A stretch of 64,000 nt of DNA from Thermohalobaculum sp039027855 (GTDB lineage: Bacteria; Pseudomonadota; Alphaproteobacteria; Rhodobacterales; Rhodobacteraceae), in NCBI GenBank assembly GCA_039027855.1, contig JBCCJI010000011.1, positions 65,759 through 129,758 on the forward strand. Direction: 5' to 3'. Below the pieces are notes generated by a model. The model saw only the letters and a list, made by a program, of their open reading frames with translations. It did no database searches and was not told where the DNA came from. The number at the start of each line of letters is the position of its first letter. Within the stretch, counting starts at the first letter, position 1. Position numbers and translations under genes: made by a program. Shown here in pieces: positions 45,101-51,444 of this stretch.

Positions 45101-47475
45101 CCGTGGTCGCGCTAGCCCCCGCCGCGATGGCCGATCTGGTCGAAACCGATGCCCGCCTCGCGGTCCCGCTGCCTGCGGATGGTCGCGCTTTCTGGCCTGG
45201 CGGCGCACTCTACCAAGGCGCCGACGGCAAACCCCTGCGGCAGGCGGAGGCCGATCCGGCGGCAACCCTTCGCGTCTTCGCGGCCGCTGCGGCGTTGCCG
45301 GTCGCCTATCTCACCGCCTGGCATGGCTTGTCGCGTCTCGCCTGCTTGGGCGCAGGGGAGACGGTTTTCGTACAGGGGGGTGCGGGTGGCGTGGGGCTCG
45401 CGGCGATCGCAGTGGCCCGCCATCTGGGCGCAAGGGTGATCGCCGGTGCCGGCACCCCAGCGCGCCGCCGCCTGGTCCGCGCGCTGGGGGCCGAAGCAAC
45501 CGTCGACAGCCGGGATCCCGCGCTCGCAGATGCCGTCCGCCACGCGGCAGGCAGCCGCGTCGATGTGGTGCTGAACGCCGCCGCTGGCGCCGGTCTTAAA
45601 GGAGCGCTGGACTGCCTGGCACCGTTCGGCCGGCTCATCGAACTCGGCAAGCGCGATCTCTATGGTGACGCCGACATGGCGCTGCGCCCCTTTGCCGACA
45701 GCCTGTCGTTCCATGCCTTCGATGCCGATCGGTGGCTTGGGGCGCGGCCGGCGGAGGCGGGCAAAAGCCTCGCTGCGATCATCGACCTGATCGCCAAGGG
45801 CGCGCTGCCAATGCTCCCTTTCACGGCCCTTGGGGCCTGCGGCGCCAATGCTGCGCTCGCGCTGATGCGACGCTCAGGCCATGTGGGAAAGATCGTCATC
45901 CACCCACCGCTGGCGGCCATCGCCGCGCAACCGAAGGCACCGCTTGGGCAGCCCCTGGCCAAAAGCGCCCCGTTAACCAAAGGTCAGGAAGAACAGGTCC
46001 TAGTCCAGCCGGGGCGACCATGGCTTATCGTCGGATCGGGTGCGATCGGGATCGCCATGGCCGAGTGTCTCGCACGCTCCGGGACAGATCACATCATCCT
46101 GCTCAGCCGGCGAGGTCCCGACCGACGCCATGTCGAGGCGCTCGCCGCGACGGGCGTGCAGGTTCAGGCCATGGCGGCCGATGCGACGGCACCCGGCGTG
46201 ATCGAAGAGATCGCGGCCGCGGCAAAGGCGCGGGGTGCGCCGCTTGCCGGGGCGGTCCACGCCGCCATGGTGCTGGAGGATGCGGCGCTCGCCCAGCAGA
46301 CCGCGCCACGGGTGGCACGCGTACTTGCGGCCAAGCTCACCGTGGCGCAGGCGCTCGACACCGCGCTTGGCCCCGACGGCGCGCTGGTGCTCATGGGCTC
46401 GATTTCCGCGCATATCGGCACGCCGGGACAAGTTGCCTACGCGGCGGCGAACGGCGCGCTTGAGCGGTTGGCATCGCTTCGCCAAGCCGCCGGCCGGCCC
46501 AGCATCGCCCTCGTCTCAGGGCCGGTTCTCGATGCCGGGCACCTGGCCGCGAGGCCCGAGCGCGCCGCCCGGGTCGCCCGCGATCTCACCCGGACGACAG
46601 GCGGTGCTGCCACGACACTGGCCGCCCTGACCGCGCGTTTCTCAGACTGGCTCGCGGCGCCGGACCGGACGGCCGAGGACGCGATCACCACTGTCTTCGG
46701 TCCCGGAACGGGGGCCCGGCGCGGCACCCTGCCGCTGTTCGAAGACCCGGCCTTTGACCTTGTCACCCTGACCGATGCCCCCTGGTCGGGCAAGGCGCCG
46801 GATGGCGGAACCGCGACAGACGAAGACGGCCGGCTGGATTGGCGCGCCTGCGCCGTCATGCCGGTCCAGGCGCGCCAGCGCATGCTGGTCGCAGCGCTTG
46901 GCCACTGCGCCGCCGCCGTGCTGGGCGCAGCACCCGACGGCATCGACGCCGACAGACCCCTCGCCGCACTCGGGTTCGACAGCCTCATGGCAGTGGAGCT
47001 CGGTTTATCGATCGAGCGCCGCTTCGGGGTCTCGCTGGAGACAGGCACCCTCGCAGAGGGGCTAAGCCTCAACGATCTCGCCACAAGACTGACCGCTGCG
47101 GCCGAGCGCGCAGGCCTCTTGCCGACCCAATGCCCGCGCGACGACGCGGATCGGCCGTCTCCTCGCATCGACGCCGGGGGATCGCCGGTCAAGGAGACCG
47201 GGCCACCACCTGACACGCTCGCCGTCGAAGAAGACAAGGCAGCAGGCGGCGCGAAGCGACCCCGCGGGCTGACAGCGCAGAACCATCCCGCGGCCACGAC
47301 CGGACAGCGGCCGAAACGACCCGCAGGTGAGCCCACCCTTACCCCAGACAGAGCCGGCACCAACGGCTCCCGCATGGCAGAGGGCCTCGCCGCCCGCCAT
47401 GTCGCCGATCTCGCGCCGGCCGTGCGTCGACGTTTGCTCCGCCACATCGAAGAGGGGGCACCACGTGGCGACTGA
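39181..47475 (+). CDS. rkpA: RkpA-like reducing type I polyketide/fatty-acid synthase
   Basis: Single-module iterative synthase of 2764 aa. Domains in order: KS (about 30-460; Cys in VDTACASG, His in EAHGTGT and NIGHLEPA), AT (about 650-950; GHSLGE), DH (about 1060-1350; DAGAGHWLGDHRLNGTPVMP and LHPTVLDAALHG), a poorly conserved region (about 1400-1890) that may be a decayed methyltransferase plus structural KR half (RADIIVAADAYALDD...LAPGGLVIVAS), ER (about 1920-2230; VQGGAGGVGLAAIAVARHLGARV), KR (about 2270-2500; LIVGSGAIGIAMAECLARSG) and ACP (about 2570-2640; LGFDSLMAVEL). There is no thioesterase; the next gene encodes an alpha-oxoamine synthase that could take the acyl chain from the ACP. 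The set and order match rkpA of the Sinorhizobium rkp-1 region. The ATG at 39181 has AAGGACG upstream. Confidence 0.88.
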   Translation: MNAGRAGEALPRRAGDDPSACGDAEAIPHGGDVLALDLAIVGRACRLPDAPDVARFWRLLRSGRSAIGTVPQDRWASGKFSHQAGAEQAETGATPAGHSYTQAAGILDDLWDFDAARFGIAPREASQMDPQQRIALELADTALAEAGLSRAGQREGLQMGVWVGASAMDHAQRFAGDIEAIDSPFMTGNTLSIIANRIAHAFDARGPSLTVDTACASGLTALHMAAAALDRGAVDVAVVVAVNALLQPWNFVGFSRARMLSPTGRCRPFAAGADGYVRAEGGVAFVLIRREEAEAAQRPVHGRIRGSGIGTDGWTPGLTRPSADAQAALIAAVHGKAAQSGGPVPSDLAFVEAHGTGTPTGDPIEVEALSRALGAARAAAGLGPLPVGSAKSNIGHLEPAAGLVGLLKATLALEERWLPPTLGAGRLMGALTEVAGIEVARRGQTVTGTTPTAAVSAFGFGGANAHVLIQASTASSRRTAPPHSTPTASRRETLPADDGDKAGTGAPRALPPLLLSARDTAGLAQLVDDWRRYLRVLPPDQLAPTLRAHGHRAARHATRAVLEVTGTATPKRPPNGGQGRAQDRAQGHTRDPALDPAPGRALGRALDALSAALAEQGDAPTEGRRSGRHWRWRLGGGTGPALSGGEPAGGPRKIAFVFAGNGGQWAGMGRTLIAEDSAARAAAEATDRAFVSAGIASPLALIMQADDAALEDSVAAQATVFLLQVAQVEALRAAGLAPDIVAGHSLGEVAAAWCSGRLTLAAAARLVVGRARAVAPLRGLGGMATLATDQATAHGLLERTRQAMAEAGELAPLLDIAAVNAPRATTVSGSEEALAALLRLARRARVAMLRLQVPYPYHGAALDQVADALRAAGMGLEGGDRRLPMVSGIDGQPLPEGPPDADYWWRNARHPVGFERAVQALHDAGARVHVEIGPRPLLARHIGAILAASNADKSATGSTILGLARGPGQPDVTPSSLALDALIAGAASDDRALFGAVEAARPGPVAAPARQSYRQGVTPGGSDLFGLDETGRRGVSGDGTADRAGGVTAATRSRGAHPRLGFRDRGQTGPWLARLDAGAGHWLGDHRLNGTPVMPAMGWAEIALAAARRLLPDGPVEVQELLPAGLVSLATARRLRTTATPDGARVTIEHSAEAQGTTPTGNATWRLAAQARLSRGAATPPWPTLGQSGGLRAGDRGAPQQPIDGTLYDHLTRAGLDYGAAFRRTGPVQDYTTAPQSEGGAHHRYGVDQDTPDDTDPDLLHPTVLDAALHGLARLIAAPQESSRDCGSHGLNQDACHDAWLPTRIGRLWLADPEVFTPRIGLTVEAILIRRGAESAIASLAISRQDGQILAVIDQLVLERLAQRMPESTAPSAEWISVLEPVTPAEGPDGSASDTVADTAVALLQREGAWRRDVAAVASDQGTAQNKLQPASVLLLDEIGHAAAQEEDGVTTGGATAQTAATEPLGETIPALIAVAPDTAADLIGALKHRDGLDTSGPAAAMPDLRDRATNALLDAFLGALQQSLNAKALTTLDCRAPIARAASPLPGDPTLTGPDPQPARHSPEGARADIIVAADAYALDDPRLAPGGLVIVASARPASSQIDGGGPTPLSSRRVGTDFGDVTLTLYRAAAQTPEVQALPNPITWRSGRGRRELSPLAAALEHALSARRAAAAPQGKHGASQSDATITRASLSAMPSPGETVVVAPPEAPPEAPLAGHDSDPADTTHAEKSVAARIALARRIAKTPMSERPRAIVFLSRGALGPAVPGEGWRAADAALPGLVRTLINELAPVEIRLVDLDPALDNAQSAAALAEIVTTPPRARILHVGPDGVRSLLITRRTTRGDAGGKRLIRRGGDAVWQTEAHDGASAAGPATSLATPPQPAPGTSPSTDRPSGPAILARAHDAAARSLTPGKVRIAVAATGANYRDALWRGGHLPAEAMEAGFCGATLGMECAGRIVASGPGCALPVGAAVVALAPAAMADLVETDARLAVPLPADGRAFWPGGALYQGADGKPLRQAEADPAATLRVFAAAAALPVAYLTAWHGLSRLACLGAGETVFVQGGAGGVGLAAIAVARHLGARVIAGAGTPARRRLVRALGAEATVDSRDPALADAVRHAAGSRVDVVLNAAAGAGLKGALDCLAPFGRLIELGKRDLYGDADMALRPFADSLSFHAFDADRWLGARPAEAGKSLAAIIDLIAKGALPMLPFTALGACGANAALALMRRSGHVGKIVIHPPLAAIAAQPKAPLGQPLAKSAPLTKGQEEQVLVQPGRPWLIVGSGAIGIAMAECLARSGTDHIILLSRRGPDRRHVEALAATGVQVQAMAADATAPGVIEEIAAAAKARGAPLAGAVHAAMVLEDAALAQQTAPRVARVLAAKLTVAQALDTALGPDGALVLMGSISAHIGTPGQVAYAAANGALERLASLRQAAGRPSIALVSGPVLDAGHLAARPERAARVARDLTRTTGGAATTLAALTARFSDWLAAPDRTAEDAITTVFGPGTGARRGTLPLFEDPAFDLVTLTDAPWSGKAPDGGTATDEDGRLDWRACAVMPVQARQRMLVAALGHCAAAVLGAAPDGIDADRPLAALGFDSLMAVELGLSIERRFGVSLETGTLAEGLSLNDLATRLTAAAERAGLLPTQCPRDDADRPSPRIDAGGSPVKETGPPPDTLAVEEDKAAGGAKRPRGLTAQNHPAATTGQRPKRPAGEPTLTPDRAGTNGSRMAEGLAARHVADLAPAVRRRLLRHIEEGAPRGD

Positions 47476-48937
47476 TCATGGGATGAACGGCACGGCGCGT
47501 CTGAACGGCCGCTGGCAGCGAAGCAAGGATGCGCCGTCCGGGGATCACCACCCGGCATCCGCGGCGACGGAACAGCCGGCCGCGCTCATCGCACGACTAC
47601 GCGCAAGAAAGAGCGCCCACGACGCCGAGATCGACAATACCCGCGCGTCGCCAGGGGGCAGTTCCACGGCACTTTCGCAAACCACGCTCGACGCGCCTGT
47701 ACCGCAACGTCCCGAGGTTGGTGCACTGCCCGCCGCGCGGGCGCTGCAGCTGCAGCGGGCGGCCCTTGCGGCATGCGGGCTGGAGAACCCGTTCTTTCGC
47801 CGTCACGAGGGACCACCAGCGGCGACCGGTATCATCGACGGCACCGAACGGCTGAGCTTCACGAGTTACGACTACCTCGGCTTGAACGCCCACCCCGCCG
47901 CGCGTGCCGCTGCCGCCGCCGCCGCCGAGCGGGACGGCATCTCGGCCGGGGCAAGCCGTCTCGTTGGCGGTGAGCGCGCCGTGCAACGCGCCTTGGAGGG
48001 ACGTCTCGCCAGCCTCTACGATGCCGAGGACGCCGTGGCGATGGTCTCGGGCCATGCCACCAATGTCACCGCGATCGGCACCCTGATGGGGCCCGGCGAC
48101 CTGATCCTGATGGACGCGCTCGCCCATAACTCGGTGCATGAAGGTGCCCGCCTCAGCGGGGCGTCGCGGCGACTGTTCCCCCATAATGACCTGGCCAGGC
48201 TCGAAGGGCTGCTGGAGGCGGAACGCCCGCGCCACAAGCAGGCGCTGATCGCGGTCGAGGGGCTTTACTCGATGGATGGCGACAGCCCGGATCTAGCCAG
48301 CCTGATCGCCATCGCGCGCCGGCATGGCGCTTGGTTGATGGTTGACGAGGCGCACAGCCTTGGCGTGCTCGGGGCCACCGGGCGTGGGCTGGCCGAGGCG
48401 CAGGGCATCGACCCGGGCGAGGTCGATCTCTGGATGGGCACACTGTCAAAGACGCTTGGCGCCTCGGGTGGCTACCTCGCCGGCAGCGCGGCGCTCATCG
48501 ACCTCATGCGTCACACCGCGCCGGGCTTCGTGTTCTCGGTCGGTCTATCGCCGCCCATCGCCGCGGCGGCTGCCAGTGCGGTCGACCTGATGCTGGCGGA
48601 GCCCTGGCGCGTCGAGCGGCTGCAGGCAACAGGCGCGCGCTTCGTCGCGCGGGCAAGCGCGACAGGTCTCGATACCGGACCGGCCACGGGCCACGCAGTG
48701 ATCCCGGTGATGCTGGGCAGTTCGCTGAAAGCCGTGGCCCTCTCGCAGCGGCTGTTCGAGGCCGGGATCGACGCGGCGCCCATCGTGCACCCGGCGGTGC
48801 CGGAGAATGCCGCGCGCCTGCGCTTCTTCATCACCGCGCGCCATGCGCCCGAGGAGATCGACCATGCCGTCGACACAACCGCCCGCCTGGTCGAGGGGCT
48901 GGACGACTGGGTAAGCTCCCGCCTCGGCGCGGCGTAA
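47465..48937 (+). CDS. rkpG: RkpG-like alpha-oxoamine synthase (AONS family)
   Basis: PLP-dependent enzyme of about 490 aa that condenses an acyl thioester with an amino acid, releasing CO2, as in 8-amino-7-oxononanoate synthase, serine palmitoyltransferase and KBL. Motifs: SFTSYDYLGLNAHPAARAA, GASRLVGGERAVQRALEGRLA, VDEAHSLGVLGATGRGL, and the PLP lysine in GTLSKTLGASGGYLAG. The start is a GTG at 47465 overlapping the rkpA stop (preceded by GAGGGGG); about 100 disordered residues precede the catalytic domain. No biotin genes are nearby, and the coupling to a PKS with a terminal ACP and no thioesterase makes a lipid-building role more likely than biotin synthesis. Confidence 0.85.
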   Translation: MATDHGMNGTARLNGRWQRSKDAPSGDHHPASAATEQPAALIARLRARKSAHDAEIDNTRASPGGSSTALSQTTLDAPVPQRPEVGALPAARALQLQRAALAACGLENPFFRRHEGPPAATGIIDGTERLSFTSYDYLGLNAHPAARAAAAAAAERDGISAGASRLVGGERAVQRALEGRLASLYDAEDAVAMVSGHATNVTAIGTLMGPGDLILMDALAHNSVHEGARLSGASRRLFPHNDLARLEGLLEAERPRHKQALIAVEGLYSMDGDSPDLASLIAIARRHGAWLMVDEAHSLGVLGATGRGLAEAQGIDPGEVDLWMGTLSKTLGASGGYLAGSAALIDLMRHTAPGFVFSVGLSPPIAAAAASAVDLMLAEPWRVERLQATGARFVARASATGLDTGPATGHAVIPVMLGSSLKAVALSQRLFEAGIDAAPIVHPAVPENAARLRFFITARHAPEEIDHAVDTTARLVEGLDDWVSSRLGAA

Positions 48938-48940
48938 CCC

Positions 48941-49798
48941 TCAGGCGGCCGCGTCGTCCCGAGACCGCTGAGCTTGATCCGGTGCAGTGGCGTCCGGCGC
49001 GGTCTCGAGGGCGATGCGGGCTGCGAACGGCGCCAGCAAACGGTCGCCAAGCCACGGCGGCAGGCGGGCCCCGATCAGTGCGGCCATGGCCAGCCCGCGG
49101 GGCAACCGCACCAGCCTGCGACGGGCGCCCACCGCATGATGGATGCGCTGCGCCGCCAGCGACGCCGACATCTCACCGGGACGGTGGCCGAGATGTCGGG
49201 CACTCATCGGTGTCGTGATGAAGCCGGGTTCGACCACCGTTACGCTCACCCCGCCCGCGGCCAGCCGCGGCCTGAGCGCCGCGCCCCAGGCCGCGAGCCC
49301 CGCCTTGGCTGCCGAGTAACCGGCAAGATCCGGGATCGGGCGGAGCCCGGCCAGCGATCCGATCAGCACCACGCGCCCCGATCCGCGAGCCAGCATTGCC
49401 GGCAGCAAGGGCTCCACCGTGTTGGCCGCACCGATCAGATTGGTCTCGACCAACCGGGCGAGCGTTCCCGGCGGCTCTAGACTGACACCGCCGACGCTAC
49501 CGTTGGGCGGCGTGCCGGCGCTGATCCCGGCATTGGCGATGACCGTCCCGACCGGGTGCCGGGCGTCGAAATCCGCGAGACAGCGAGCCATCCCCGCGCG
49601 GTCGCGCGTGTCGATCCGCGCCGTCTCGACCATCGCCCCTCGGAACTGCGCCGCCTCGGCCACGGCGGCGAGACGCGCGGCATCGCGGCCCAGCAACAGC
49701 ATCGTAACCTCGTGCGTTGCAAACTGTTCCGCGAGGGCACGGCCAAGGCCGCCGGATGCCCCGGTCAGGACGAGGGAGCCGTCCCATCGAGCCGTCAT
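48941..49798 (-). CDS. rkpH: RkpH-like short-chain dehydrogenase/reductase
   Basis: Classical NAD(P)H-dependent SDR, about 285 aa. Cofactor motif TGASGGLGRALAEQ, NAGIS, and active-site Tyr/Lys in GYSAAKAG; a C-terminal hydrophobic stretch (GLAMAALIGARLPPWLGDRLLAPFA) suggests membrane association. It is convergent with rkpG, whose stop is 3 bases away. The predicted role is reduction of the keto group made by RkpG, as in 3-ketosphinganine reductase. The ATG at 49798 follows GGAGAG. Confidence 0.82.
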   Translation of the reverse strand: MTARWDGSLVLTGASGGLGRALAEQFATHEVTMLLLGRDAARLAAVAEAAQFRGAMVETARIDTRDRAGMARCLADFDARHPVGTVIANAGISAGTPPNGSVGGVSLEPPGTLARLVETNLIGAANTVEPLLPAMLARGSGRVVLIGSLAGLRPIPDLAGYSAAKAGLAAWGAALRPRLAAGGVSVTVVEPGFITTPMSARHLGHRPGEMSASLAAQRIHHAVGARRRLVRLPRGLAMAALIGARLPPWLGDRLLAPFAARIALETAPDATAPDQAQRSRDDAAA

Positions 49799-49872
49799 CA
49801 CCACTCTCCCCGACCGCGCTCGGCACAATGCCCCCTGCAAGACTGCAGGGCGCGGCGACAGCATCGCGCGTG

Positions 49873-51249
49873 ATGGTTAATGCTTCGGTGACGACCGGCC
49901 AGCCAGCACCGCCCGCGATCGCCGGGCCCGCGCCACTCGGGCCGCCGACGCGACACGTGCTGATGCTGCAGGGGCCAGCCTCGGCGCTATGGCGCGAGAC
50001 GCGCGACATGCTGGTCTCGCGCGGCCACCGCGTCACCCATGTGGCCCTGGCACTCGGCGACCGGCTGTTCTGGCGCCGACCCGGGCGCATCGATTACCGC
50101 GGCAGCCTGGCGGACTGGCCCGGCTGGATCGCGGAGCTCATCCGGCGCGAGGGGGTCTCGGATCTGCTCTACTTCGCCGACTGCCTGCCCTATCACCGCC
50201 ATGCGGCTGAGGCGGCACTCGCGCTCGGCCGCCGCGCCTGGGCGATCGAGAACGGCTATCTCCGCCCCGACTGGCTGACGATGGAGCCGGTCGGCATGGG
50301 GCGCCGCTCCCGCTTCACGCGGCGGCCCGACCGCCTTCGCGCGCTGGCCGGGGGGGCGCGGCCGGTCAACCTCACGCCGCGTTTCACCGTGCCCTTCGCC
50401 ACCGAGGCGCGCTGCGAGATGGCGTTCAATCTCGCCCATGCGCTGTCGGGCCCGCTATATCCGGGTTGGCAAAGCGACCGGACGGTGCCGGCTTGGCGGG
50501 AATACACGGGCTGGCTGCCCTATCTCGCGCGGCTTGGCCGGGCGCGGGCGAGGGCCGCGGCGGTCGAGGCCGCCTGCGCGGCTGGTTCGCTGCCACATGT
50601 CGTGCTCGCCATGCAGATGGAAACGGACTACCAGCTCCGCGTGTCGTCGGACTATCCCGGCCAGGCGGCAGTGCTACAGGAAGTGCTGACATCCTTCGCA
50701 GCGCATGCACCGCCTCACATGCGCCTGGTGATCAAGCTCCATCCCTTCGACAACGGGCTGATCGACTGGGATGACACGGTGGCGCGCATCGCCTGGCCGC
50801 TCGGCATCGATGACCGGGTGATGGTGATCCGCGGCGGGCGGCTTGACCGGCTGCTGGACAAGGCGCATGGCCTGATCACGGTCAATTCCACCACAGCGAT
50901 CCATGCACTCCGCCTCGGCCGGCCGGTCATTGCCCTCGGCGATGCGGTCTATGATGTGCCGGGCCTGACGCACCAGGCGGGCCTCCGGCGGTTCTGGACC
51001 GACGCCGAGACCCCGGATGCCCAGATGGTCGCGGCCTGGGTCCGGGCCGTGGCGGCGGAAATCCAGATCCGCGGCCATCAGATGCATCCGGTCGGCCGCA
51101 AGGTGGCGGCAACCGCGATTGCCGAGCGGCTAGAGCAGGCAGAGCGGTACTGGCGGCTGTGGCGCGACGGCGATGGCGTCGAGATCGATCATCCGGCTCA
51201 TTTGCGCGAAACCGCCGACGATACGCCGCTTCAAGCGCGCGCCGGCTAG
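49873..51249 (+). CDS. rkpJ: RkpJ/KpsS-like capsule polysaccharide protein
   Basis: Cytoplasmic, capsule-assembly protein of the KpsS/LipB/RkpJ family (about 458 aa), related to beta-Kdo transferases that build the linker between lipid and polysaccharide. Typical segments: HVLMLQGPASALWRETRDMLVSRGHRVTHV, FADCLPYHRHAAEAALALGRRAWAIENGYLRPDWLTMEP, VVLAMQMETDYQLRVSSDYPG, LVIKLHPFDNGLIDW and GLITVNSTTAIHALRLGRPVIALGDAVYDVPGLTHQ. The start is uncertain; ATG at 49873 or GTG at 49870 are the nearest plausible codons, neither with a strong ribosome site. Confidence 0.82.
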   Translation: MVNASVTTGQPAPPAIAGPAPLGPPTRHVLMLQGPASALWRETRDMLVSRGHRVTHVALALGDRLFWRRPGRIDYRGSLADWPGWIAELIRREGVSDLLYFADCLPYHRHAAEAALALGRRAWAIENGYLRPDWLTMEPVGMGRRSRFTRRPDRLRALAGGARPVNLTPRFTVPFATEARCEMAFNLAHALSGPLYPGWQSDRTVPAWREYTGWLPYLARLGRARARAAAVEAACAAGSLPHVVLAMQMETDYQLRVSSDYPGQAAVLQEVLTSFAAHAPPHMRLVIKLHPFDNGLIDWDDTVARIAWPLGIDDRVMVIRGGRLDRLLDKAHGLITVNSTTAIHALRLGRPVIALGDAVYDVPGLTHQAGLRRFWTDAETPDAQMVAAWVRAVAAEIQIRGHQMHPVGRKVAATAIAERLEQAERYWRLWRDGDGVEIDHPAHLRETADDTPLQARAG

Positions 51250-51444
51250 GCCCACCGGCCGCAGAGGTTGGCCAGGCTCCGTCCGGCGCCCAGCATCCAC
51301 CACCACGCAGGGCGCCCACCGGCCCGCCGCCACCAGCCGACGCCAGTGGACTTTCCGTCACTAACCGCCGATGCTGCGCTGCGGTAGGATCGCACTCGGC
51401 CGCCACCACGGCGGGCCCGGGGGCGTTGAAATGGCGATTCCCTC

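Noticed and set aside
47465..48937. Biotin synthesis gene bioF
   Set aside because: The fold is that of AONS, but the gene is translationally coupled to a PKS and no other bio gene is near; an rkpG role fits better.
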